This document shows positions 25,443 through 33,457 of a DNA stretch of 49,230 nucleotides, piece after piece. The position numbers and the translations under genes were made by a program. The notes below the pieces were generated by a model that searched no databases, had not been told where the DNA came from, and was given only the letters and a program-made list of their open reading frames with translations. Positions within the stretch are counted from its first letter, which is position 1, and each line of letters begins with the position of its first letter. Origin of the DNA: Candidatus Bipolaricaulota bacterium (GTDB lineage Bacteria > Bipolaricaulota > Bipolaricaulia > Bipolaricaulales > Bipolaricaulaceae); contig JACIWJ010000007.1 of assembly GCA_014361015.1 (NCBI GenBank), positions 1 through 49,230 on the forward strand. Direction: 5' to 3'.

Positions 25443-26747
25443 ATGGGGCAGGGCGCGTTCGTGGACCTCTACGAGCTGACGATGGCCCAGTCGTACCTCC
25501 GGCAGGGGCTGACGGGGGAGGCGTCGTTCGCCTACTTCGTCCGTGCTCCGGTTCCCCACCGGCGGTTCCTCCTCTTCGCCGGGCTGGACCCGCTCCTCGG
25601 TGTGCTGGAGGGGTTCGGGTTCGGGGAAGACGACCTCGCGTACCTGGAGGGGCTCCGTTTGTTCGACGGCGCGTTCCTGGCCCATCTGGAGCGGCTCCGG
25701 TTCACGGGGGAGGTGCGGGCGGTGGAGGAGGGGGAGGTGGTGTTCCCCGGGGAGCCGCTCGTCGTCGTGACCGCGCCCCGGATCGAGGCCCAGCTCGTGG
25801 AGACGGTGCTCCTCAACCTCCTCAACTACGCGACCCTCGTCGCGACCAAGGCGGCGCGGATCGTCCTCGCGGCGGGGGAGGAGGCGGTGCTGGTGGACTT
25901 CAGCCCCCGGCGGGACCACGGAGTGGAGGCGGCGCTCCACGCCGCGCGCGCCAGCTACCTCGCCGGGTTCCACGCCACCTCGAACGTCGAGGCGGGGAAG
26001 CGCTACGGGATCCCCGTCGCCGGGACGATGGCCCACTCCTACGTGATGAGCTTCCCCGATGAGCTCCGCGCGTTCCGCGCCTTCGCCCACGATCACCCGC
26101 AGCCGATCCTCCTCGTCGACACCTACGACCCCCTCCAGGGGACCCGCCACGCGGTCCAAGTGGCGCGCGAGCTGCGCCAGGTTGGGCGGGAGCTGTTCGG
26201 GGTCCGGCTCGACTCCGGGGACCTCGCCGCCCTGTCCCGGGAGGTGCGGGCGATCCTCGACGGGGCCGGGTTCCCCGCGGTGCGGATCTTCGTGTCCGGG
26301 GACCTCGATGAGGAGCGGATCCAGGAGTTCCGGGCCCGGGGCGGGGTGGCGTGGGGGTACGGCGTGGGGACCCGCCTCGGGGTGTCGTGGGACCTCCCCG
26401 CGCTCGGCGGGGTGTACAAGCTCGTCGAGGACGACAGGGGACCGCGGAGGAAGACGAGCCCGGGGAAGGTGAGCCTCCCCGGGCGGTGCCAGGTGTGGCG
26501 CGACGGGTTCCGGGACGTGGTCGGGCTGATCGGCGAGCAGGGGGAGGGTCGGCCGCTCCTCTCGGTGGTGATGGAGGGCGGGCGGAGGGTGGCGGGACCG
26601 CCCGACCTCGCCCAGCGGCGCAGCGTGGTGCGAGAGGCCCTGTTCTCCCTTCCGCCCGCGCTCGCCGACCTGTCGCCGGTGGCGGACCCCCACTACCCGG
26701 TGGAGCTCTCCCCCCGCCTCGGGGCCCTCACCGCGGGAGGGAGGTGA
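25443..26747 (+). CDS. pncB: nicotinate phosphoribosyltransferase
   Basis: PncB joins nicotinate to PRPP to make nicotinate mononucleotide in the NAD salvage pathway. The 434-residue protein opens with the family N-terminus DLYELTMAQSYL and carries FSPRRDHGVEAALHAARASYLAGFHATSN, GTMAHSYVMSF (catalytic His region), the phosphate-binding RLDSGDLAALSREVR and IFVSGDLDE. Length is normal. There is no Shine-Dalgarno sequence before the ATG, and a TAAGAT lies 8 bases upstream, so the mRNA might be leaderless. It overlaps or nearly overlaps pncA, forming a two-gene salvage operon. Confidence 0.95.
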   Translation: MGQGAFVDLYELTMAQSYLRQGLTGEASFAYFVRAPVPHRRFLLFAGLDPLLGVLEGFGFGEDDLAYLEGLRLFDGAFLAHLERLRFTGEVRAVEEGEVVFPGEPLVVVTAPRIEAQLVETVLLNLLNYATLVATKAARIVLAAGEEAVLVDFSPRRDHGVEAALHAARASYLAGFHATSNVEAGKRYGIPVAGTMAHSYVMSFPDELRAFRAFAHDHPQPILLVDTYDPLQGTRHAVQVARELRQVGRELFGVRLDSGDLAALSREVRAILDGAGFPAVRIFVSGDLDEERIQEFRARGGVAWGYGVGTRLGVSWDLPALGGVYKLVEDDRGPRRKTSPGKVSLPGRCQVWRDGFRDVVGLIGEQGEGRPLLSVVMEGGRRVAGPPDLAQRRSVVREALFSLPPALADLSPVADPHYPVELSPRLGALTAGGR

Positions 26748-26749
26748 CG

Positions 26750-27355
26750 GTGGACGTCCCCCAGATCCGGTGGACGGACGGGGTGAAGCTCCCCGCGGCG
26801 CGGACCGCCCTGCTCGTGGTCGACATGCAGAACGACTTCGTCGACCCACGGGGAGCGTTGCCCGTCCCCGCCGCGGCGGGAACGGTGGGGCCGATCGCCG
26901 CGCTCCTCGCCCGGGCGCGGGAGGCGGGGGTCCCGGTCCTCTACACCCAGGACTGGCACCTCCCCGACGACCCCGAGTTCCGGATCTGGCCCCCCCACTG
27001 CGTGGCGGGGACGTGGGGGGCGGAGGTGGTGGACGCGCTGGCCCCGCAACCGGGGGAGACGCGGATCCGGAAGACGACGTACGACCCGTTCTTCCGAACT
27101 CCCCTCGAACCGGTGCTGGACGAGCTGGGGGTGGAGGAGCTCGTGATCGTGGGCACGGTGGCCAACATCTGCGTTCTGCACGCCGCGGCGTCGGCTGCCC
27201 TGCGGGGGCTCCGGCCCGTGGTCCCGCGGGACGGGGTGAGCGCGCTCACCAAGTTCGACCTGCACCTGGCGTTCCACCAGGTGGCGTCCCTCTACCGGGG
27301 CGTCCCCCTCGCCGGGGCGGATGGGGCGCGGTTCGTCCCACAAGCCAGGGCCTAG
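26750..27355 (+). CDS. pncA: nicotinamidase
   Basis: PncA hydrolyses nicotinamide to nicotinate, the substrate of PncB encoded just upstream. The isochorismatase-like fold is clear: catalytic Asp in LLVVDMQNDFVDP, metal-site residues in TQDWHLPDD, catalytic Lys in RIRKTTYDPF and nucleophile Cys in GTVANICVLHAA. GTG at 26750 has the better ribosome spacing (GGGAGG, 5 bases); a GTG at 26744 overlapping the pncB stop (GTGA) is an alternative. The stop overlaps the glpK stop on the other strand by sharing CTAG. Confidence 0.93.
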   Translation: MDVPQIRWTDGVKLPAARTALLVVDMQNDFVDPRGALPVPAAAGTVGPIAALLARAREAGVPVLYTQDWHLPDDPEFRIWPPHCVAGTWGAEVVDALAPQPGETRIRKTTYDPFFRTPLEPVLDELGVEELVIVGTVANICVLHAAASAALRGLRPVVPRDGVSALTKFDLHLAFHQVASLYRGVPLAGADGARFVPQARA

Positions 27356-28830
27356 TCGGCCGGGGCCGCCCACCCGCGAGCCCGGTCCAACGCCCTCCTC
27401 CACCCGGAGAGCTGGCGCGCCGTCCGGGCGGCGGCGCCGGTGGGGAGGAATCGGGTCAGGTCCGCGGCCGCAGCCTCCGCCACCTCGTCCTCCGTCCACA
27501 GCCCGGCGGCGTGCCCCGCGGCGAGGGCCGCCCCCCGGGAGGTCGTCTCGAGGTCCGCTGGCCGGAGGACCGGGATCCCGAGGACGTCGGCCTGGAACTG
27601 ACACAGGAAGTCGCTCCGCGCGGCTCCACCGTCCACGTGCAGCTCCCGCAGCTCCTGCCCGGTGTCGGCCTCCATCGCCCGCACCAGGTCGTGGGTCTGG
27701 TACGCGATCGCCTCGAGGGCGGCCCGCGCCAGGTGGGCCCGCGTCGTGCCCCGGGTCAGGCCAAGGATCGTCCCCCGGGCGTGGGGGTCCCAGTGGGGGG
27801 CGCCGAGGCCGGCCAGGGCGGGGACGAAGTACACCCCGTCGTTGTCCGGAAGCGACGCCGCCAGCGCGTCCGCCTCCGCCGCCGCGGCGAGGATCCCCAG
27901 CCCGTCCCGCAACCACTGCACCGCCGCCCCGGCGACGAACACCGACCCCTCGAGCGCGTAGCAGGCCTCCCCCTCGCCGCGGGCGTGGGCCACGGTCGCC
28001 ACGAGCCCGTGCCCGCTGTGGACCGGAGCCGGTCCGACGTTGAGGAGGAGGAACGCCCCCGTGCCCCACGTCACCTTCGCCCGCCCCGGGGCGATCCCCC
28101 CCTGCCCGAACAGGGCCGCCTGCTGGTCCCCGAGGACCGCGGTCACGGGAACCCCCTCCCAGCGGCCGAACGACGACAAGCTCGGCCGGACCGCGGGGAG
28201 CCACGCCGCGGGCACGCCGAACAGCTCAAGGAGCTCGGGGTCCCACTCCCGGCGGTGAAGGTCGAAAAGGAGGGTCCGGGAGGCGTTCGTGGGGTCGGTG
28301 GCGTGGGCGCCGGTGAGGTTCCACACGAGCCACGCGTCGACCGTCCCCCAGAGGGCGTCCCCCCGCTCCGCCTGCGCCCGCAGCCCCGGGATGCCCTCCA
28401 GGAGCCAGGCGAGCTTGGTGGCCGAGAAGTAGGGGTCGAGGGGCAGTCCCGTCCTCCTCCGCACCCAGTCCGCGTGCCCCTCCGCGCGCAGCCGCTCGCA
28501 CAGCGGGGCGGTGCGGCGGTCCTGCCACACGATCGCCGGGGCGAGCGGCCGCCCGGTGGCGCGATCCCAGACGACGACCGTCTCCCGCTGGTTCGTGATC
28601 CCGAGCGCGGCCACGCCCGCCGGGGAGAGCGAGGCGCGGGCGAGGGCCTCGGAGAACACGCCCCGCGCCGCGGCGATCATCTCCTCCGGATCCTGCTCCA
28701 CCCACCCCGGCTGGGGGAGGCGGAGCGGGAGCTCGCGGTACGCCGTGGCGACGGGCCGCGCCCGGTGGTCGTAGATCACGCACCGCACCCCGGTCGTGCC
28801 GAGGTCGAGCGCCCCCACCCGCTCCGGCAT
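27352..28830 (-). CDS. glpK: glycerol kinase
   Basis: This FGGY-family kinase (492 residues) phosphorylates glycerol to G3P. It shows the phosphate-1 motif ALDLGTTGVRCVIYD, substrate residues in ITNQRETVVVWD and WQDRRTAPLCERL, LGDQQAALFGQ, the phosphate-2 segment KVTWGTGAFLLLN, and the C-terminal signature HVDGGAARSDFLCQFQADVLGIPV. Length and motifs are normal. It is the last gene of the minus-strand operon, 8 bases after the Ldh2-family gene. The PTS-type His phosphorylation site of Firmicute enzymes is not obvious here. Confidence 0.94.
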   Translation of the reverse strand: MPERVGALDLGTTGVRCVIYDHRARPVATAYRELPLRLPQPGWVEQDPEEMIAAARGVFSEALARASLSPAGVAALGITNQRETVVVWDRATGRPLAPAIVWQDRRTAPLCERLRAEGHADWVRRRTGLPLDPYFSATKLAWLLEGIPGLRAQAERGDALWGTVDAWLVWNLTGAHATDPTNASRTLLFDLHRREWDPELLELFGVPAAWLPAVRPSLSSFGRWEGVPVTAVLGDQQAALFGQGGIAPGRAKVTWGTGAFLLLNVGPAPVHSGHGLVATVAHARGEGEACYALEGSVFVAGAAVQWLRDGLGILAAAAEADALAASLPDNDGVYFVPALAGLGAPHWDPHARGTILGLTRGTTRAHLARAALEAIAYQTHDLVRAMEADTGQELRELHVDGGAARSDFLCQFQADVLGIPVLRPADLETTSRGAALAAGHAAGLWTEDEVAEAAAADLTRFLPTGAAARTARQLSGWRRALDRARGWAAPAD

Positions 28831-28838
28831 CGCTGCCC

Positions 28839-29951
28839 CTAGAATGGGAGCCGGTCTCGGTCGAGCCCGAGCTCGTCCCGAATCGCCCGCAGTTCGGTCT
28901 GGAGGGCGGGGGTGACCGGGACCCCCTCCGCGCGGATCCGCTCCTCGCGGGCATGCCCCTTCTCCCCCGCGGTGTAGATCCGCTCCTCGCCGGGGGCCTT
29001 GGCCGCGGCGCGCAGCTCGCGGAGGATCCCCCCCACGGTCTTCTTGAACTCGACAAGGGGGACGAACTGCTCGACATCCACGGCGAGGAAGAAGTGGGCA
29101 AGCCGGTGCGGGCGCGGCGTCCCGTCCCGCTCCATCCCCGACAGGGCCCACAGGAACGCGCCCGAAGAAAGCCCAGCGCACAGGATCTCGACCATCGTCG
29201 CCAGGCCGTACCCCTTGTGCCCGCCCATCTCCTCCCCCGCCCCGCCGAGCGGGAGGAGGGCGTAGAGCTCCTTGGGGATCCCGCGGAGGATCGCCGCCGT
29301 GTCCGTGGCGAGCCGGCCGCTGCGATCCACGACCCAACCCTCCGGGGTCGGCTTCCCCTCCCGGGCGAGGACCTCGATCTTCCCCCGCTGGGTGATCGAG
29401 GTCGCAGCGTCGAACAGGAAGGGGAACCCCTCATCGGAGGGCGCAGCGAAGGCGATCGGGTTCGTCCCGAGCATCGGCTCGACCCCGAACGTGGGGGCGA
29501 CCGAGGGGCGGGCGTTCGTGAACGAGAGCCCAACCATCCCCGCCTCGGCCGCCATCCGCGCGTAGTACCCGGCGATCCCGTAGTGGGACGAATTGCGCAC
29601 CGCCACTGCCCCCAGCCCGTACCGGCGCGCCTTGGCGATCGCGAGCCCCATCGCGCGGTGGGCGATCGGGTGGCCGAGGCTGGTGTGGGCGTCCACAACC
29701 GCCGTCGTCGGACCCTCGCGGACGACCTCGAACCGGACGCGGGGGGAGATGATCCCCTTCTTGATCCAGTCGTAGTACATCTTGAGCCGCCCCACCCCGT
29801 GGGACTCGATCCCGTGGAGGTCGGACGCGAGGAGGACGTCCGCCGCGATCGTGGCGTCGTCGGCCTCCGTGCCGACCCCAACGAACACGTCGCGCACGAA
29901 TTCCCGCAGAGTTTCCACCGGTACCCTCACTGTCTGGTCCTGCATCTGCAT
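28839..29951 (-). CDS. Ldh2/malate-lactate dehydrogenase family oxidoreductase
   Basis: This 370-residue protein belongs to the Ldh_2 family (NAD(P)-dependent malate, lactate, ureidoglycolate or sulfolactate dehydrogenases), with SDLHGIESHGVGRLKMYYDWI near the start, catalytic-region RNSSHYGIAGYYARMAAEAG, GTNPIAFAAP and MGGHKGYGLATMVEILCAGLSSGAFL. Substrate cannot be predicted safely; a C3 hydroxyacid such as glycerate or lactate would suit a glycerol operon. The start at 29951 overlaps the HAD-gene stop (TGATG); a second ATG at 29945 is better spaced from GAGGTG. Confidence 0.9.
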   Translation of the reverse strand: MQMQDQTVRVPVETLREFVRDVFVGVGTEADDATIAADVLLASDLHGIESHGVGRLKMYYDWIKKGIISPRVRFEVVREGPTTAVVDAHTSLGHPIAHRAMGLAIAKARRYGLGAVAVRNSSHYGIAGYYARMAAEAGMVGLSFTNARPSVAPTFGVEPMLGTNPIAFAAPSDEGFPFLFDAATSITQRGKIEVLAREGKPTPEGWVVDRSGRLATDTAAILRGIPKELYALLPLGGAGEEMGGHKGYGLATMVEILCAGLSSGAFLWALSGMERDGTPRPHRLAHFFLAVDVEQFVPLVEFKKTVGGILRELRAAAKAPGEERIYTAGEKGHAREERIRAEGVPVTPALQTELRAIRDELGLDRDRLPF

Positions 29952-30745
29952 CACCTCGTGTTCAGCTCGCGGTCGATCCGCGGCAGGTCCCCGATCCCAT
30001 CGATGACGTGATCGGGTTGGACGGAAGCCCGAGCGAGGTCGCCGCGGCGGGTGACCCCGGTCAACGTGAGCACGGCCACCAGCCCACGGTCCTTGGCCAT
30101 CCGGATGTCCGTCTCCACCCGATCGCCGACCACCGCGCACCGTTCCGGGGGGAGGCCCAGGGTGGCCAGGGCGAGGTCGACGATGTGGCGGGACGGTTTT
30201 CCAAACACGTCCTCCACCGGGCGGCCAGTGGTCGCCTCCAGCGCGGCGATCACCGCCGCCGCGTCGGGGATCTCCCCCTCCTCCACCGGGCACGTCCGGT
30301 CGGGGTTCGTGGCGAGGAACCGCGCCCCGCGCCGCAGGGCCTGGAACGCGATCGCGAGCTTGCGGTAGTCGAACGTGCGATCGAACGCGGCGATCACGTA
30401 CTGGATCTCCGACGGATCCTCGGTCAGTCGGAGCCCAGCCCGGGTCAGCTCCGCCAGGAGCGGGGGCTCGCCGATCGCGAACACCCGCGCCCCGGGGGCG
30501 TGCTGGCCGAGGTGCCGAGCGAGGACGAACGAGGAGTTGATCACGTCCCCTTCGTCCGCGGGGATCCCGAGGCGGGAGAGCTTCTGGGCGTAGTCCCGGC
30601 GCGAGTGGAGGGGTTTGTTGGACAGGAACAAGACCTTCCGCCCGCGGGCCCGCAGTTCGGCGATCGCCCGATCGGCCCCGGGGACGAGCCGCTCCCCGAC
30701 GTACACCGTGCCGTCCAGATCCAGGATGTAGCCCTCGATCGGCAT
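29951..30745 (-). CDS. HAD-IIA phosphatase (NagD/AraL/G3P-phosphatase-like)
   Basis: This 264-residue HAD hydrolase has motif I DLDGTVYVG (nucleophile D9, acid D11), motif II LSNK, a type IIA cap (about 80-175) and motifs III/IV in FGKPSRH and VVGDRVETDIRMAK. Subfamily IIA includes NagD, AraL, p-nitrophenylphosphatases and phosphoglycolate/G3P phosphatases. In this operon a glycerol phosphate, dihydroxyacetone phosphate or phosphoglycolate is a reasonable substrate (inference). Start and stop both overlap neighbours as TGATG. Confidence 0.9.
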   Translation of the reverse strand: MPIEGYILDLDGTVYVGERLVPGADRAIAELRARGRKVLFLSNKPLHSRRDYAQKLSRLGIPADEGDVINSSFVLARHLGQHAPGARVFAIGEPPLLAELTRAGLRLTEDPSEIQYVIAAFDRTFDYRKLAIAFQALRRGARFLATNPDRTCPVEEGEIPDAAAVIAALEATTGRPVEDVFGKPSRHIVDLALATLGLPPERCAVVGDRVETDIRMAKDRGLVAVLTLTGVTRRGDLARASVQPDHVIDGIGDLPRIDRELNTR

Positions 30746-31662
30746 CAGCGACCCCCCCCGCCTCGCCTGCCTTGGACCATCCCCGCCCCGAGGAGGACGA
30801 TGGCCATGGCCACGAGCCTCAGCGGGGAGAGCGTTTCCCCAAGGGTCACCCACGCGAGGAGGGCGGTGCCCAGCGGGCTCAGGTTGAGGATCACGTTCGC
30901 CTCCACCGCGGTGAGGTGACGCAGGGCGTGGTTGTAGACGAGGTACGCCAACGCCGTGTTCACCACCGCAAGGCCCACGATCACTCCCCACATCGCGAGG
31001 GGCAGCTCGGGCACCCCTTCCCAGGCCAGGGCCCCCCCGAGGAGGATCCCGCCCCCGATCCCGAGGGGGATCGCGGTGAGGGGAACCGTGCCCACGCTCC
31101 CCGCGCGGGCGAGCTCGCGCCCCACCACGGGGAGGACCGCGAACGCGAGGATCGCCACCGCGAGGGCCCCCAACGCCGCCGCGTCGCCGGCCTCGACCGT
31201 GGGAAGGAAGAACAGGACGCTCCCGCCCACAGTAAGGGCCAGCCCGAGGAGGGCCACCCCCGAGGGGCGCTCCCGCAACCAGACGATCTGGAGGAGAAGG
31301 ACGACGATCGGGACGAGGGACAGGCTCAAGCTCCCCGCGGCTGCAGACAGGGTGCGGAGCGACCAAAACAGGGCGCCGTTGCCCACCGTGTACTGGGCAA
31401 TCCCGATCAGGGCCAGCCGCGGCCACGCCCCCGCGGGAAGGGCGCCCCGGCCCCGCCCGAGCAGGGGGAGGAGGAGGAGGAACGCCAGGGTGTAGCGGAG
31501 GCCGGCCACGGTGAGGGGGCCCGTGTGGGCGAGGGCGGCCTTGACCCCCACGAACGACGACGCCCAGATCCCGGCCGCGAGCAGCGCCTCCGCCCCCGCC
31601 ACGGCGCGCGCTGGCGTCCGCCTCGGCACCGTTGAAGCAACCGCCACGCGTGAAGGGCCCAT
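30745..31662 (-). CDS. EamA/DMT-family transporter
   Basis: The 305-residue protein has ten predicted helices in two homologous EamA halves (about 25-150 and 170-295), with the usual GxxxxxxF and P-x-[VL]-x-x-L patterns, for example SLSLVPIVVLLLQIVWLRERPS at the end of the first half and NLSPLGTALLAWVTLGETLSP in the second. DMT proteins export metabolites or amino acids, or exchange phosphorylated compounds. It starts 9 bases after a UgpE-type gene and may export a product of the pathway. The ribosome site GAGGGG touches the ATG, so a later GTG is possible. Confidence 0.85.
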   Translation of the reverse strand: MGPSRVAVASTVPRRTPARAVAGAEALLAAGIWASSFVGVKAALAHTGPLTVAGLRYTLAFLLLLPLLGRGRGALPAGAWPRLALIGIAQYTVGNGALFWSLRTLSAAAGSLSLSLVPIVVLLLQIVWLRERPSGVALLGLALTVGGSVLFFLPTVEAGDAAALGALAVAILAFAVLPVVGRELARAGSVGTVPLTAIPLGIGGGILLGGALAWEGVPELPLAMWGVIVGLAVVNTALAYLVYNHALRHLTAVEANVILNLSPLGTALLAWVTLGETLSPLRLVAMAIVLLGAGMVQGRRGGGGR

Positions 31663-31671
31663 CCCCTCGCC

Positions 31672-32511
31672 CTACTTCGTGCTCTGCATCGCAATCCCCT
31701 GGGCGAACTGCCGCCGCATCGCGATGAGCACCACCAGCGGCGGGAGCATGATCAGCACCGCGCCCGCCATGATGATGTTCCACTCCGCTGCCGTCCGCTC
31801 GCTCGTGATCATCATCTTGAGGCCGATCTGAGCGACCCGCATGTTCGGGACGGTCGTGACAATCAGAGGCCACAGGTACTCGTTCCACATGTACACGAAC
31901 TCGATCACGAACAGCGCGGCGATATTCGTCTTCGACAACGGCAGAAGGACGCTCACCAGGTAGCGCAGTGGCCCCGCCCCGTCGACCCGGGCCGCGTCGG
32001 GCAGCTCATCGGGCACCGTGAGGAAGAACTGGCGGAACAGGAGGAGCCCAGTGGTGCTGGCCAGGTAGGGGACGATGAGGGCGTAGTACGTGTTCAACCA
32101 GCCGAAGCTCGCCATGAGGCCGTACGCGGGAACAATCCGCACCGGCAGGGGCAACATCTGGGTGATCATGGACAGGGGGAAGAGGAGGACCCGGCCCCGA
32201 AACCGGAAGTGGGTGAACGCGAACGCGGCGAGGATCGAGAGCACGATCTTCCCCACGGTGACGGCAACCGCGACCACCGTGCTGTTGAGCATGAGCCGAC
32301 CGAGGTTCACGCGCTGCCAGACCTCGCTCACGTTCCTCCACAGCTCCCCCCCCGGCACCAGCTTCGGCGGGAACGCGTAGGCATCCTGATGGCTGAGCGT
32401 CCCCATGACGACCGCGAAGTACACGGGGAAGGCCACCGCCATCAGGATCAGGAGCAGGGTGGCGTGGATGCCCACCTGGTACAGGACGCGTCGGCGCACG
32501 CGGAATCTCAT
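31672..32511 (-). CDS. ugpE: ABC importer permease, UgpE/MalG type (cluster 3)
   Basis: The 279-residue permease has six predicted helices and the EAA loop in the form LPDAARVDGAGPLRYLVSVLLPLSKTNIAAL. The MWNEYLWPLIVTT motif near the end is typical of UgpE/MalG. ATG at 32511 overlaps the partner permease stop (ATGA). It forms an importer with the UgpA-type and UgpB-type proteins encoded upstream; no ATPase gene is in this cluster. Confidence 0.9.
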   Translation of the reverse strand: MRFRVRRRVLYQVGIHATLLLILMAVAFPVYFAVVMGTLSHQDAYAFPPKLVPGGELWRNVSEVWQRVNLGRLMLNSTVVAVAVTVGKIVLSILAAFAFTHFRFRGRVLLFPLSMITQMLPLPVRIVPAYGLMASFGWLNTYYALIVPYLASTTGLLLFRQFFLTVPDELPDAARVDGAGPLRYLVSVLLPLSKTNIAALFVIEFVYMWNEYLWPLIVTTVPNMRVAQIGLKMMITSERTAAEWNIIMAGAVLIMLPPLVVLIAMRRQFAQGIAMQSTK

Positions 32512-33395
32512 CGGCTGTAGACCGCCTTTCGGGTGGCGACCCGCAGCTGGAACAGCGCCGCGGCCGCCACCATCAGGAACAGGACGACCGACTGCGCCGA
32601 GGCGAAGTTCCCCCGCAAGCGGATGAATGCATCCCGATACAGTTTGTAGACGAGGATCTCCGTCGCGCCCCCTGGGCCGCCCTGGGTCATCACATCGATC
32701 AGACCAAACACCTGGAAGAACGCGTAGACCATGTTCACGAAGAGGAGGAACGCGGTGGTGGGAGAGATCATGGGAAACGTCACCCGCCAAAACGTCCTCC
32801 ACACCCCGGCCCCATCCACCCGCGCCGCCTCCTCAAACTCCTTGGGCACGTTCTGCAGGCCGGCGATGAAGAAGCAAATGTTGTACCCCAGCATGTTCCA
32901 CGCCGCTGCGGTGGCGGCGATGAGGAGGGCGACCGTCCCCTGGACCATCATATTGATCCGGTACCCGCTGATGAGCTGGATCACGTACGTCCCGAGGCCC
33001 ACCGCGGGGTCGAACAGGAGGGCCCAGATGATCCCCGCCACCGCGGGGGACAGGGCGTACGTCCAGATGAACGCCACCTGGTAGAACCCGAGTCCGCGGA
33101 TCCGTCGGGTGACGAGGATCGCGATCCCCAGGGATGCCACCAACCCTCCCACGATCACCAACCCCGCGAACCCGACGGTGGTCACCAGGCTGCGCAGGTA
33201 CTCCGGCGTCGAGAAGATCTGGACGTAGTTGTCCCACCCCACGAACCGGGTCGTGGTCCCGAACGGGGAGGTCCGGTAGAAGGACTGCTGCACCGCCTGC
33301 GCGAACGGCACGACCAGGAACACGGCGATCACCGCCACCGACGGGAAGATGAGGAGGTAGGGGAGCAGGCGGTACCCGGGGAACTTCGACTCCAT
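32508..33395 (-). CDS. ugpA: ABC importer permease, UgpA/MalF type (cluster 3)
   Basis: The 295-residue permease has six helices, an N-terminus LLPYLLIFPSVAVIAVFLVVPF typical of UgpA, and the EAA loop [36 protein letters not shown] at 33395 follows AAGGAG by 5 bases. It starts 19 bases after a strong hairpin that separates it from the binding-protein gene. It heads a tight run of six genes down to glpK. Confidence 0.9.
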   Translation of the reverse strand: MESKFPGYRLLPYLLIFPSVAVIAVFLVVPFAQAVQQSFYRTSPFGTTTRFVGWDNYVQIFSTPEYLRSLVTTVGFAGLVIVGGLVASLGIAILVTRRIRGLGFYQVAFIWTYALSPAVAGIIWALLFDPAVGLGTYVIQLISGYRINMMVQGTVALLIAATAAAWNMLGYNICFFIAGLQNVPKEFEEAARVDGAGVWRTFWRVTFPMISPTTAFLLFVNMVYAFFQVFGLIDVMTQGGPGGATEILVYKLYRDAFIRLRGNFASAQSVVLFLMVAAAALFQLRVATRKAVYSR

Positions 33396-33414
33396 GGGGT
33401 CTCCTTGCCCTGAA

Positions 33415-33448
33415 CGCCACTGGGGCAGCCGCAGCTGCCCCAGTGGCG
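33415..33448 (-). other. 15-bp hairpin after binding-protein gene (cluster 3)
   Basis: CGCCACTGGGGCAGC (33415-33429) pairs perfectly with its complement at 33434-33448 around a 4-base loop. It lies 9 bases after the binding-protein stop and 19 bases before the permease start. No T-tract follows. Hairpins at this place in importer operons commonly protect the upstream mRNA from 3' decay, giving more binding protein than permease. Confidence 0.7.
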
Positions 33449-33457
33449 CATCCGGCA

